A stretch of 64,000 nt of DNA from Hygrophila difformis. Its lineage: Eukaryota > Streptophyta > Magnoliopsida > Lamiales > Acanthaceae. Positions 1 to 10,307 of the stretch are shown piece by piece. A model generated the notes under the pieces. That model searched no databases and had not been told where the DNA came from. It saw only the letters and a list, made by a program, of their open reading frames with translations. The stretch lies in assembly GCA_030278955.1 (NCBI GenBank), contig JAOANR010000008.1:44375301-44439300 (forward strand). The letters are read 5' to 3'. A program made the position numbers and the translations under genes. Position 1 is the stretch's first letter. Every line of letters begins with the position of its first letter.

Positions 1-562
1 ATTTGCAAATAACTCCACAGAGGGCGAACCCATCCATAATAGAAAAGACAGTGAGCCCAAGTTTCCTCTTCAACGCCACACAAAGAACAAAGAGGGGAAG
101 AAGCCAGGAGACGCCTATGTCGGAGAAAATTAACAGGCAAGGAGGCATGAGAAATTAGCCAAATAAGAAAACAAATTTTCTCCGGGAAATGGCTCTTCCA
201 CATCCATTCCCATCCCACGGCATTCGTTCTCTCCTTGATCAGAAATTTATAAGCTGTGGAGACAGCATAGCATCCTATGTGGTCATCATTCCAGATCCAA
301 CGGTCCTGAGCTTCCGTGTGCAAAGAAGGAGGAGGCGTGGCTTTAAGTTCCTGGCGAATATGGTCTGGAATAAGAGTATAAATATTATCCCAATTCCAAG
401 TCCCATTAGAAATCACGTCCTTTACTTTAAGAGACAGATCTTGTACAGCAATGTAGGGAATACAAGGGCCAAATTGGTTACCTTTCCACCAATTAGTAAA
501 CCAAAGAGGTGAAGAACCATCTCCCAGCCGAACCACAAACCCATCCCGAAGTAAGGGAACAA
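1..562 (-). mobile_element. LINE (non-LTR retrotransposon) ORF2 C-terminal fragment
   Basis: Read on the minus strand, 562 down to 1 is one open frame of about 187 codons without a stop. It shows the C-terminal end of a plant LINE polyprotein: an R-x-GDG motif near 530, a run of tryptophan-rich sequence, then a zf-RVT type zinc-binding segment at the low-coordinate end (LCSLCGVEEETWAH, giving the C-x2-C-x-H pattern) followed by a VRPLWSYL-like tail. This region follows the reverse transcriptase in L1-type plant LINEs. The piece runs off the left edge, so the LINE's 3' end is outside the window. Its high-coordinate boundary near 555-575 abuts LTR sequence, as expected for a 5'-truncated LINE copy inserted into the LTR of element A. 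That no frame break is visible suggests a fairly recent copy. Confidence 0.8.
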
Positions 563-1898
563 ATGTTGAAAATTACTATTTTTGGTCCCATTATAAATTT
601 CAGAATTTTTGGTCGTGAATTACTATTTTTAAAACCTGTTGAAAATTATAGAGTCACTATTGAATTTTTGGCAGAATAAATGTTCTGTAAAGAACTCGAT
701 TTTTGAACTGTTTCCATACCTTATTTTGAAAAGTGTAAAACATGAAACTTGTTCAACTATGTGTTGAGTATCTATAGTTTAAATTTCATAGCAATCGCCT
801 TTCATATGAATTTTTAAACTGACTTGGCGTAAATTGCGACGTTGAACTTGATTTTTGGTCCAAATGAGAAATTGTTGGAGTTTGAGATCCATGAAATGAT
901 ATATTCATATTTATGAGATATTTATATGGGAGTTAAATTTTGAAATGATATTTGGCATTATTGAATGCCTTTGTTATGAGGTTACTCCCTTGAGATTGTT
1001 GAAAACTCTTTTAAAGAGGATATTATGTAGAAAATTGTGAACACTCTTTTAAATCCATTGTGCACTATTAACTTGAGTAAGATGCCATATTTGATAGAGG
1101 GCTAATGCACTAGGGATGTGTCTTGCGGGGCCTCCCCCTCTAAATATGCCAAGACGGCATTGTTGATAAATTGTGCCAAAACGGCGTTATTGCATGTATG
1201 AGTCTATACTCTTGGGTGTATCCGTGATGGGTTACCCGAGGCTCCGGAGTGTGTTTGTATATGAGTCCGCTGCATGCTGATCATGACTTATAATCTGTGA
1301 TATGATATATGGAAAATGGTGTCCTCTTGTGCATAGTTGCTACAATGGTAAGAATGAAAGTTATTTATTTTGTTAAAGGTAATGTGTGTGATCTTTTTAA
1401 AAAAAAAGTGAAAATTATTTTTCTAAAATGAGTGTCAACCATTATTTTAAAACCCACTTCTTAAAGTGGAGCGGGTTGACTTACTCAGTACCATTATATT
1501 GATAAAAAGTTGTTGCGTTATCTTTTTACAGATATTGGAGCTGACATGTGAACTGCATCTCATGATATGAGCATTTGGGGATGGGATTACCTTTCATAAA
1601 AAAGATTGTTGCTTTAAGGAACAACGTACTTTTAATTATTAATGTCCTATATATTGCCTTTAGTTTATGCTTCCGCGTGAAAAAGAACAATGACTCAGGT
1701 ATAAAGTACTTTAAATTTTCTTATGCCTATATTTTATAAAATTGGCAATTATTTTTTAAGTCCATATTTCAAAAAATTTATATGTGAAGATATTTAGCCG
1801 TAGCACTTGTCAATTAAGTTAGCCAAAGGGCGAGCCTGACTGACAAGTGTGGCGGTAACATTCTGAAACCTTATGAGGATGAATTTCGGGGTGTTACA
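563..1898 (+). repeat. Partial 5' LTR of element A
   Basis: The right end is the terminal GGGGTGTTACA, followed by a tRNA-Met primer site, so this is a 5' LTR. The expected left end (TGTAACCATCC, seen at the start of the 3' LTR at 10108) is missing; it should lie beyond the LINE, left of the window. Internal landmarks recur in the LTR of element C: a short GCC-AAAAC-GGC hairpin motif (around 1150-1185), CGAGGCTCCGGAGTG (1229-1243) and TTACTCAG before the end. Confidence 0.75.
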
Positions 1899-1901
1899 GG
1901 G

Positions 1902-1912
1902 TGGTATCAGAG
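1902..1912 (+). promoter_or_regulatory. Primer-binding site of element A (initiator tRNA-Met)
   Basis: TGGTATCAGAG lies three bases after the LTR end. It matches the 3' end of plant initiator tRNA-Met, the usual primer for minus-strand synthesis in chromoviruses. Confidence 0.85.
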
Positions 1913-2509
1913 AGTATTTTTAAACTCTAAGTATTTGTAAACTGTTAAATATAGAGCTACATGAGGTGATTCTGTCTAAGGAGTCTGGTTTTTAAAGATT
2001 GCCCGTCAGCCTGTGGCTCTACCAGTCTTTCTTGGGAATGCGACTCTGTAGCTCTATATTTTAACTAGTTGGCAAATAACTTAGAAGACGGTACCCTCTA
2101 ATCTTAGCATTTCTTGGTTAAGTTAGCAACAAGGCGAGCTTAACTATGGGACGCGACAGTTTAACTCCGGTTTATGGATTTTAATTTTTTTTTTTTAAAA
2201 AAAAAAGAAAAGAGCACACTTTGAGAAAGAAACATTCAAAATATTTTTCAAAGGCCCATATGGGTTGTGTTAAATTTTAAAATTTAGAAATTATTTTTGG
2301 GGTGGGGACATATGCATTCATGTGCATGCATCATCTTCTTAAAAAAACAAAGTGTGAGGATAGACCGAAAAGTCAGTTGACCTTATCATAAGTGTTCTTT
2401 TGAAGTTCTCTAACTGGTAATGTTTTTCCAATTTATGAAACAAAAAAATGTTATTTTCTTCCTTCTAGTCAATCTCTCTATAAGTAAAGTCGTTATCAAA
2501 TAAGATGAC
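1913..2509 (+). other. Leader of element A, left part
   Basis: Untranslated leader between the primer site and the solo-LTR insertion; it resumes at 5270-5392. It holds a T-run/A-run palindrome near 2186-2210. I see no gene in it. Confidence 0.6.
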
Positions 2510-5269
2510 TGTAACACCCCGGATTTGATAACCCAGGCCGGGATGTCACCGCCGCATTTCCCTAGTAAGACACGGCTTCCCGAGCTCGCTAAGGAAATGC
2601 AAGGCTTGTGGGTATGAAAAGATTTAAAAACATTTCAAGATTTAGTCCGGAAATTTATAATAATTAGTACGATAGTAGAAATTATCACGTACGGAAAATA
2701 AATAAAGTAAGTGCAGCGGAAAGTAAATCACGGCCAACATGGCCAAATCCTCGGGTTTAACAGACCCGGTAAAAACAGTACTATGATGCAGAAAGCGAAA
2801 ATGTTCATAAATAATTCCCCCAAGTGCATGCGTATGCGTCACTCGACATACTCTGTAAAAGAAAAATGACAACGGTTGTCAGTATAAAAATATACTGAGT
2901 AAGTTAATCCCTAACTACAAATAAAAGGGGTTACCAGTGTTTAAAACTAAAGATTTCGCTTATCCTACGAGAATTTAAAAATACGTGATTTATTAGCAGC
3001 GGAAAAATCACGATTAAAGAACTTAATTTAAAAAGCGAAATTTAAAGCATAATTTAAGATGCATAAATTTTAAATACATAATTAAAGACAGGATAATTAC
3101 GATTTAAGCATAATGAAACACTCACACGAGTCTTTTACTTTTCATCCCGTAAACTAAGAAGAGGACACCATACCGGGAGATCACTAACGAGGCAATCTCA
3201 ACATAGGACCACTAACGAGGCGATCCAAACAATGGGAGACCACTAACGAGGCAGTCTCAAAGATAGTAGGACCACTAACGAGGCGATCCAAAAAGATAGT
3301 AGGACCACTAACGAGGCGATCCACAAATACAGCGCGCGAGATCACTAACGAGGCAATCTCAGATAGTAAGGAGACCACTAACGAGGCAGTCTCAAAGATA
3401 ATGATAGTATGAAGATCGGCTCAGCCTAGTGAACGGGATTTTTCGAAAGTTCGTATTTCAAAGTTATCAAAGGATCGATATCGCGTTTTCATAGTTCGAG
3501 TTTTCTCAAGTTCGAAAAATCCTATTCGAGGCAGTTCGCGCCTTTCTTAATTTAAAATTCGTCTTTTCTCCAAAAATTCTGAAACTTGGCCAGTAATTCA
3601 AAAACACACACACGAACAACTTTCATGTTTTAAGTTTTTGGAAATAAGGTTCCGAAGGGAGTTGAAATTTGAGTTTATTGCAAAGAATAATTTATGTCTT
3701 AAAAACTGTTTTCGTCACAGGTTCGTGCAACGCCGATTAAAAATTCATTTCAAAACCAATCGATGTGAAATTTTTACAGTAACTACACGACACATTAAGG
3801 AACAACTTTCATGTTTTAAGTTTTTGGAAATAATGAATTCTTGGTACTCAAAAATCGAGTGCAACTCACTGCATACTCATGGCCCTTAAAACGAATTCAA
3901 AACAGTTCATAAAAACTTGGCCGTTTGACATATCAAATGAACACCAAAATTCGTGAAATTTTGTAGGCATAATCTAGACACAATTATCTACAACTTTTGT
4001 TTAGAAATGCAAAGTTAAATCATTCGAAAAATGGGTGAAAAACATGCATCGAGTTGAATGAAGGAATCTGTCACAGATTTGAATCGTTCGGTTTGATACA
4101 GAAAGTTCATGGCGAAAATTGGGATAGCAAAACTTAATGTCAATGGCTGAAATTTGGACACAAGATAGATAAAGGTGTTAGGAACAACTTTTATGTTGAA
4201 AAGTTTTCGGTTTGAATTCCCGAAGGTCGAGTTTTTGGCGAGTCTTTAAAATTGGACGAAAATAGGGTTTTTGAAAACCGATTTTTGTTACAAGCCTATA
4301 TCTCAAGATTTAAACAACAAACAACCACGAAAATTTGTGAGTAAGGTTTTAACTTACTGATTTGAAGATTAGGATTACTGGGATGGGTATCCGGATGCTC
4401 TAGGGTCGCGACGAACGGCCAATCCTTCCGATCGCTTTTCGTTCGTTTTCCGGCGTCAAATCGTAGTAAAGGAAACGGGTTAGATTTCGAGTTTCTAAGT
4501 GTTATGGACGAATTAAAATGTTTAACCATGGCTTACCAAGAGTCTAGAGGGCAGGGCTTGGTTCCTCTCGCCTCGTCGTCGCCGGAATGCTTGCCGGAAA
4601 GTGTCGTCGGAAGAGTTTCGGCTTGGGGAGGAAGTTTGGGAGTAATGTGGGAGTAGTTTCTGTAAGTCTAGGGTTTGGAGGCACCCCCAGCCGCCCTTAA
4701 GTCTCCCTCACGTCTGGGATTTGGTTTCCCTCGAAGGGAGTTGTAATTTCGGCAAGAAAATCACCCCCGAATGGAAAGATTACACCTTCAGCCCCTCTGG
4801 CGCGGAGGTGGCGCGCACCCACCCCTATGGTCGCGCGGAGCACGCGCGCCAGGCCTGGCGTCGCGACGCCCTTGGCCGCGCGGTGGCCGCGCGGCGGCGC
4901 GCGGACAGCGCGGGCCGGCCGGACCGGCCGGTTCGGCTCCGCGTGTCCCGTCGGGTCTTCCCTCGCTTTCCCCTATCGGTTTTCTACGTGTTAGCTCGAT
5001 TCCCTGGGGCGTCTTCGTTGCGGAATCTTCTCCCTAATCTTGTTACGAGTCCGGCTTATCGCTCGCAACATTCCCGGGTCCTTCTTAGCCTAGTCTAAAT
5101 TGGTTTCAACATCTCCTACCGTCCTTGTGATCTAATTCGTGATGTATTTTGTGATTTATTTCGTGACTGAACTTAGAAATTAGTTCTAAGCTGCCTACGT
5201 ACCCTGTGAAGGGATCAAGTCATGACGTAGTTCAAAACAATTTGAATTTGTTTTTCCTCGGGTGTTACA
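2510..5269 (-). mobile_element. Solo LTR of another chromovirus, inserted in A's leader
   Basis: The segment starts TGTAACACCCCGG and ends GGGTGTTACA, and both sides carry the same 5-bp duplication ATGAC (2505-2509 and 5270-5274). Orientation is minus, because the end at 2510 read in reverse matches the 3' end of C's LTR (GGCGGTGACATCCCG ... GGGGTGTTACA). No internal domain or second LTR is present, so an LTR-LTR recombination left one LTR of 2760 bases. It contains a GC-rich block (about 4795-4960) and the hairpin array described separately. It is younger than A, which it interrupts. Confidence 0.9.
3177..3393 (-). repeat. Seven-copy hairpin array in the solo LTR
   Basis: Seven copies of a 21-23 base unit sit at 3177, 3206, 3236, 3269, 3302, 3338 and 3371. 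Each has the core CACTAACGAGGC flanked by short complementary arms. The arms come in three versions: GAGAT/ATCTC (two copies), GAGAC/GTCTC (two) and GGACC/GATCC (three). In the last, the pair read as RNA on the LTR's sense (minus) strand is a U-G wobble, so complementarity is kept in all copies. Confidence 0.8.
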
Positions 5270-5392
5270 ATGACCTACTTCTATCTTAGACATTTTTGCG
5301 TTAACTCATCCTTATACTATGATCTAAATTGGTTTTAAGATATAACCATCCCTTAGACTTGAACTCACTCTTGGTTAACCATCCTTAGCAGA

Positions 5393-6547
5393 ATGGCACC
5401 CCGTGCAAGGACTAGAAAAACCCTCCGAAGTGTTAATGCCCTCAACAACATGGAGCCACACCAGAATCCGAACATGACTAACCACGATGTGCCATCAGCA
5501 CAGGGTGTTCCCAATCAACAAGTTGTACCACCTGCACACAACATACATCACCCTGACATCACCAACAATCAGGGTGTTGGACACAACATGGTACCTCCTA
5601 ATCAAGGAGCACCCAACAACCAAACCCCTCAGAATCGGAACATGCCAAACTCGCTTAACGATGATCGCCTAAGGATCAGTGAGCAAATGCTCATTGCCTT
5701 GGGTCAGGGTCAAATTAATCAAGCCACTGCAGCTGTGCCGCCACCTCAAGCCCAACTCAATCACCTAGCAGTGGTGAACCAATACAGACCACCTCGTTAT
5801 GATGGGCAGGAGGACCCTACTAAATTGGAGGATTGGATAAAGAGTTTCAACAAGCTACTCGAGGCGACTCGTTGCCCAGATGAGCAGAAGATTACTGTAG
5901 CCTCGTACTTTTTAGGAGGTGATGCAGATGACTGGTGGCAGTTACAGAAGAGAGAGCTAGATGATGACGAGGAGTATACATGGGAAAACTTTACAGAAGC
6001 TCTAAGAGAAAGGTTTTACCCGATGAGTACCAAAGCAGCTCTGTATAAAGAGTTTCTATCGTTACGACAAGGAGTACATTCTGTACAAGAATACTATGTC
6101 AGATTCAAGGAGTTAGTCAGATTTGCTCCTAAGTTAGTCTTCACGGATGCCGAGAAGGCACAGAAGTTCGAAATGGGATTAAACCTCTCCATTAGAGAAG
6201 TGGTGGCTGGGGTCCAGTATCCTACCCTCCAAGCGATCTACGATCGAGCTGTCGCAGTTTCTCGTGTGCAATAGATGAAGAGAAAAGCCGGGGAGTCTAG
6301 CCGCGGGTTTCAAGGACAGGACAAGAGGATTCGGGACAACCGAGGAAGCAGCAACAACAACAACCACCTCAGCAACAATAAAGGCAATATTCGAGGTGGG
6401 CAGAATCGACCCGTCCAGGGAAACAAAGGAGGAGGCAATAATGATATTAGAAACCACGACAGGTACATACCACAATGCCCAAAATACAGCAAGCCCCACT
6501 TGGCTAGAGGATGCCCCAAGCCGGGTACATGTTATAGATGTGGCTGA
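5393..6547 (+). pseudogene. Chromovirus gag (element A), broken
   Basis: The frame opens at ATG 5393 with a basic N-terminus, a Pro/Gln/Asn-rich stretch to about residue 130, then a Retrotrans_gag capsid segment (about residues 135-290) with YRPPRYDGQEDPTKLEDWI and ADDWWQL. A TAG at 6272-6274 interrupts it, and the same frame resumes immediately at 6275 with a basic, Asn-rich linker and a zinc knuckle. In the knuckle, CYRCG is followed by an in-frame TGA (6545-6547) and then EGHMRKEC, so the C-x2-C-x4-H-x4-C ligands survive but are split by the stop. Gag forms the particle and the knuckle binds genomic RNA. The two stops make this copy non-functional. Confidence 0.85.
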
Positions 6548-6668
6548 GAAGGTCATATGAGGAAGGAGTGTAAGACCTCAGCAAAATAGAAACCAACAAG
6601 AGAACCTTGGAGCACCTATAGGGCAGCTCAATGTTATTAATCAGGCAGATCTTTCAAAACAAGGGGAT

Positions 6669-6977
6669 GTGATAACAGGTACATTTACGGCTTTAAGTGT
6701 GCCTGTTGAGGTTTTATTTGATTCTGGAGCAAGTTGTTCGTTTATCTCTTCTGGAATCTTGCCTGAATTAGAGATGCCAAAACCTAAAATGGTTAACTTA
6801 GGAATTCAGTTGCCTTCGGGAAAAATTGTATCATGCACCAAATGGTACGATGGGATTCCTATAGTTATTAAGAACCTCGAGTTCTATGCGAACTTAGGAG
6901 AATTTGACCTTAAAGATTTTGATGTTATATTGGGAATGGATTGGCTTACCCAATATAAAGCGATAATTGAGTGTTAG
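6669..6977 (+). pseudogene. Chromovirus aspartic protease (element A)
   Basis: The 102-residue open segment contains the retroviral-type aspartic protease: active-site motif LFDSGASCSF at about residues 16-25 and the second conserved block DVILGMDWL near residue 90. The enzyme cleaves the gag-pol polyprotein. It sits between the gag knuckle and reverse transcriptase, where chromoviruses place it. It ends at TAG (6975-6977) and reading frame is lost between gag and this segment (about 6590-6668), so it is a remnant of the polyprotein rather than a separate gene. Confidence 0.85.
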
Positions 6978-7167
6978 AAACACAAAATTACACTGTCTAA
7001 AACTAGAGGCAAAAAGGTCAACTACTATGTCCAACTCCTACAAACGTAAGACTAAGGTAGTAAATGCCTTAAAATTTTATAGTCTTATGCAGAAAGGATA
7101 TATGCTTTATGCATGCTATATCCATAACCTCAAGTGAAATGAGAATAAAATTGATGACATTCCAGTA

Positions 7168-7482
7168 GTGAGAGAGTATCCAAATGTATTCCCAGAAGAA
7201 ATACCTGGAATGCCGCTTGAACGTGAAGTCGAGTTTACAATCGATCTACTTCCCGGAACAGAACCTGTATCAAAAGCTCCTTATCGCATGGCAGCCCTAG
7301 AAATGAATGAACTCAAGGAGCAACTCGAGGAATTATTACAAAAGGGGTATATACGACCTAACACGTCGCCGTGGGGAGCACCAGTCTTATTCGTCAAAAA
7401 GAAAGATGGAGGGTTACGTCTTTGTATCGATTATAGAGGTTTAAATTCAGGTAACGATTATAAACAAATACCCATTACCTAG
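7168..7482 (+). pseudogene. Reverse transcriptase N-terminal part (element A)
   Basis: This segment carries the start of the gypsy-type reverse transcriptase: a [13 protein letters not shown] entry motif, then [40 protein letters not shown] and the DYRGLN motif. A frameshift near 7450-7485 removes the following [12 protein letters not shown] block from frame, and the palm continues in another frame at 7520. RT copies genomic RNA into DNA in the cytoplasmic particle. This is one piece of a broken polyprotein. Confidence 0.85.
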
Positions 7483-7519
7483 GATTGATGACCTTTTCGA
7501 TCAACTTAAAGGTGCAACG

Positions 7520-8335
7520 GTGTTCTCCAAGATAGATTTGCGATCCGGTTATCATCAACTGCGAATCGCTGAAAAGGATATTCCGAAAACTGCGTTCAGG
7601 ACATGTTACGGACATTACGAATTTACAGTGATGTCCTTTGGGTTAACAAATGCCCCAGCAGTATTCATGAATCTCATGAATGATGTATTTCGAGAATTGT
7701 TAGATCAATGTGTAGTCATTTTCATCGACGACATCTTGATCTATTCAAAGAGCAATGAAGAGCATGAGGAACACTTGCATCAGGTGCTAAACACATTAAG
7801 GAAACACCAACTCTATGCCAAGTTGTCCAAGTGTGACTTTTGGCTAGAAAAAGTAGCATTTTTAGGCCACGTTGTATCAGCTGATGGAGTTTCTGTTGAC
7901 CTAGCAAAAATATTAGCAATCACCGAGTGGCCTACGTCTACGAATCAAATAGTAGTGAGAAGTTTTCTTGGACTGGCTGGATATTACAGGAGGTTCGTCA
8001 AGAACTTTTCCAAAGTTGCACGCCCCCTGACTCAACTTTTGAAGAAAGGCTTGAAGTATGAATGGACAGAAAAGTGTGAATCATCATTTCAAGAGTTAAA
8101 GAAACGCCTCACAACAGCACCAGTTTTAACATTGCCAACAGAGAATGGAAATTTTGAAGTGTATAGTGACGCTTCAAAAGAGGGGCTAGGGTGTGTTTTA
8201 ATGCAACAACAACAAGTCATTGCATATGCATCACAGCAATTGAAGTCTCATGAGGAGAATTATCCGACGCATGACCTAGAATTAGCAGCGGTAGTGTTCA
8301 CGTTAAAGATTTGGCGACACTACTTGTATGGATGA
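7520..8335 (+). pseudogene. Reverse transcriptase palm and RNase H (element A)
   Basis: The 271-residue segment contains [15 protein letters not shown] and the catalytic [11 protein letters not shown] (the YxDD position read as FIDD, normal for chromoviruses, near residue 75), then [12 protein letters not shown] and the connection region. RNase H begins near residue 205 with [12 protein letters not shown] and continues to [23 protein letters not shown] at 8333-8335 interrupts RNase H, and the next bases still encode its [17 protein letters not shown] block. All catalytic aspartates seen are present, so loss of function comes from the stops and frameshift. Confidence 0.9.
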
Positions 8336-8398
8336 ACTTGTCGGATATTCACCGACTACAAGAGCCTTAAGTACATATTTACTCAGAAGGAGTTAAAT

Positions 8399-8794
8399 AT
8401 GAGGCAACGAAGATGGTTGGAATTGATCAAGGATTATGATTTGGGCATCGCCTACCACGAAGGGAAAGCTAACGTGGTCGCAGATGCGTTGAGCCGCAAG
8501 ATTCGACACGTGGCAAATACTCTTATCTTACCTTCGGAACTGTATATGGACTTGGTCAAGGTAGACACAGAACTAGTCCATTATGGAATTGTAGAAAATG
8601 TCACTAATTCTATGACCATTGAATCTACAGTATTTGATGAAATACGCAGCGCTCAACCAGGCGACATAAAGCTTGAAAGGATCAAGAAGAAGGTTGCTGA
8701 AGGAAAAGCAATTGGTTTTGCAATCCATGAGGATGGAAGCATTCGCTTCAAAGGGAGATGGTGCGTACCGCATAAATGCGGAGAGCTAAAATGA
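8399..8794 (+). pseudogene. RNase H end and RH-integrase linker (element A)
   Basis: The segment opens in the last RNase H block ([20 protein letters not shown], then [10 protein letters not shown], whose Asp is the last RNase H catalytic residue). It then runs through the variable linker before integrase, ending in the region that normally leads to the zinc-binding domain (RWCVP). It stops at TGA 8792-8794. The next ~175 bases (8795-8973) still encode a decayed integrase HHCC zinc finger (EGHNTPY, VHRGGDKLYKDL, TCQKVK) with stops, and one of the two cysteines is no longer visible. Confidence 0.8.
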
Positions 8795-8973
8795 AGATTA
8801 ATGGAAGAAGGCCATAACACCCCGTATTAAGTACATCGAGGGGGTGATAAGCTTTATAAAGATTTAAAGAAGGTTTATAGGTGGCCAAGAATGAAGAATG
8901 AGGTAGTTGAGTTTGTGGCTAGATATTTTACCTGTCAGAAGGTTAAGCAGTACGTCAAAAGCCCTTAGGACTC

Positions 8974-9435
8974 ATGAAACCATTGGAAATCCCAAGTTGG
9001 AAATGGGATAGTATATCAATGGATTTTGTTTCAGGACCACCACGATCACGAAAAGGAATGAATAAAATATGTGTAATTGTTGATAGATTGACAAAGACTG
9101 CTATCTTCATACCAATGAAGGATACATGGTCTATAGATCAACTAGCAAGAGCATATATCAATAATGTAGTTCGACGAAATGGAGTGCCACATGATATAAT
9201 CTCTGATAGAGACAGCAGATTTGTCTCTCATTTTTGGACCAAGCTGCAAGAAGCTCTTGGTACCAAAATTAAAATGAGCACCGCTTTTCACCCGATGACG
9301 GATGGACAAACGGAAAGGACAATCCAAACACTGGAGGACATGCTGAGAGCATGCGTTCTTGAATTTAAAGGAAGTTGGGAAAACCATCTACCTTTGATAG
9401 AGTTCTCTTACAATAACAGCTACATGCTAGTATAG
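8974..9435 (+). pseudogene. Integrase catalytic core (element A)
   Basis: The DDE core is present: [10 protein letters not shown] supplies the first Asp, [11 protein letters not shown] the second and [15 protein letters not shown] the Glu, with FHPMTDGQ between. Integrase inserts the DNA copy into the chromosome. The frame breaks at about 9425, where one base is missing compared with the homologous integrase piece at 55880-55900 (element C). It then resumes at 9438. Confidence 0.9.
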
Positions 9436-9437
9436 GC

Positions 9438-9629
9438 ATGGCACCGTTTGAGGCACTCTATGGACGCAAGTGCCGAAGCCCATTGAGTTGGGAAAAATAT
9501 GAGAATTCTGTTGTGGTTGGGCCCCAACTCATTGAAGACATGGCCAAACAGATCAAGATGATCCAAGGGAAAATGAAGGCAGCACAAGATCGACAAAAAG
9601 TTATGCCGATGTTAGGCGACAAGACCTAG
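9438..9629 (+). pseudogene. Integrase, post-core segment (element A)
   Basis: This continues the integrase after the frameshift: MAPFEALYGRKCRSPLSW, then a helical segment (LIEDMAKQIKMIQGKMKAAQDRQK). A second single-base frameshift near 9597, in a run of A, shifts the frame so that a spurious stop is met at 9627-9629. The GPY/F domain continues in the third frame at 9653. The homologous piece in element C reads through both places without a break, which locates the two indels. Confidence 0.85.
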
Positions 9630-9652
9630 AATTTCAAGTTGGAGATAGAGTT

Positions 9653-10084
9653 ATGCTTAAAATATCACCTATGAAAGGAGTGATGCATTTTGGAAAGCGA
9701 GGAAAGTTAAGTCCTCGATATATTGGACCGTATGACATTCTGGAACGAGTCGGAACCCTGGCATATAGACTAGCCCTACCGCAACAACTATCTCAAGTGC
9801 ACAATGTGTTCCATGTTTCACAGTTAAAGAAATATGTGCACGACCCAACACATGTACTTCAACAGGAAGTAATTGAACTCAAAGAAGATCTGACTTATGA
9901 AGAGTATATAATCCAAATACTCGACATCAAAGAAAGAACGACAAGGAACAAGGCCACCCGGATTGTTAAAGTACTTTGGTCCAATCATGGTACGGAAGAA
10001 GCAACATGGGAACTAGAGGATGATATGAAGCAACGCTATCTCAATCTCTTTTTAAATGACCCAAAAACAGTAATGGAGACATAA
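9653..10084 (+). CDS. Integrase C-terminus with chromodomain (element A fragment)
   Basis: The first part carries the GPY/F module (SPRYIGPYDILERVG, AYRLALPQ, VHNVFHVSQLKKY). From about residue 85 there is a chromodomain with the aromatic and acidic pattern YEEYIIQILDIKER, VKVLWSNHGTEEATWELE. In plant chromoviruses this domain reads histone marks and biases insertion to heterochromatin. The open frame ends at TAA 10082-10084, 23 bases before the 3' LTR, so this is the genuine polyprotein end although the upstream frames are broken. Confidence 0.88.
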   Translation: MLKISPMKGVMHFGKRGKLSPRYIGPYDILERVGTLAYRLALPQQLSQVHNVFHVSQLKKYVHDPTHVLQQEVIELKEDLTYEEYIIQILDIKERTTRNKATRIVKVLWSNHGTEEATWELEDDMKQRYLNLFLNDPKTVMET

Positions 10085-10093
10085 TTGTCGGCT

Positions 10094-10107
10094 TAAGGGG
10101 AGGAGGA
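10094..10107 (+). promoter_or_regulatory. Polypurine tract of element A
   Basis: A purine-rich run (AAGGGGAGGAGGA) directly precedes the TGTAACC start of the 3' LTR at 10108, the expected primer for plus-strand DNA. Confidence 0.75.
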
Positions 10108-10275
10108 TGTAACCATCCGACACAATCTTGATAGCAGGTTGAAGCAAACCCCCCTATAATCCGGATTAAGCGGATCAGGCAATCCATATATTCATATTAT
10201 GTACTCCAGAATTGAAAGCACAGACGGGTATGTTCAAAATCTCCTAAAACTTTTTTTATTAAATTTTATCTTGTA
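10108..10275 (+). repeat. Start of the 3' LTR of element A, truncated
   Basis: The LTR begins TGTAACCATCCGACAC after the polypurine tract but only about 168 bases remain before the Helitron-like end. The rest may lie beyond the inserted sequence or be deleted. Confidence 0.6.
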
Positions 10276-10307
10276 CTAGATTTTTCACCCGCGCTCCGCG
10301 CACGGGT
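10276..10307 (-). mobile_element. Helitron-like 3' terminus (minus strand)
   Basis: Read on the minus strand there is a GC-rich hairpin (ACCCG...CGGGT arms, 10287-10307), a seven-base spacer and terminal CTAG (10276-10279) followed by T. Hairpin then CTRR-T is the classic Helitron 3' end. The element would extend to the right through AT-rich DNA. I cannot place its 5' TC end. Confidence 0.45.

Larger units (their letters stand above)
563..10275 (+). mobile_element. Element A: decayed Ty3/gypsy chromovirus (Tekay/Del-like)
   Basis: The parts come in canonical order: end of a 5' LTR (to 1898), tRNA-Met primer site (1902), gag (5393), protease, reverse transcriptase, RNase H, integrase, C-terminal chromodomain (to 10084), polypurine tract and the first ~168 bases of a 3' LTR (10108). 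The chromodomain and gag-PR-RT-RH-IN order define a plant chromovirus; long LTRs and the tRNA-Met site favour the Tekay/Del clade. The coding part has several stops and frameshifts, so it is inactive. The 5' LTR is cut by the LINE, the leader by a solo LTR, and the 3' LTR by a Helitron-like end. Confidence 0.85.

Noticed and set aside
3177..3393. CRISPR-like regular repeats
   Set aside because: The spacers are short and partly repeated, the units are imperfect hairpins inside an LTR of a plant element, and there are no cas genes.
4721..5098. Two overlapping plus-strand ORFs in GC-rich DNA
   Set aside because: They lie in the solo LTR, are Arg/Ala/Pro-rich from GC-rich composition and have no domain.
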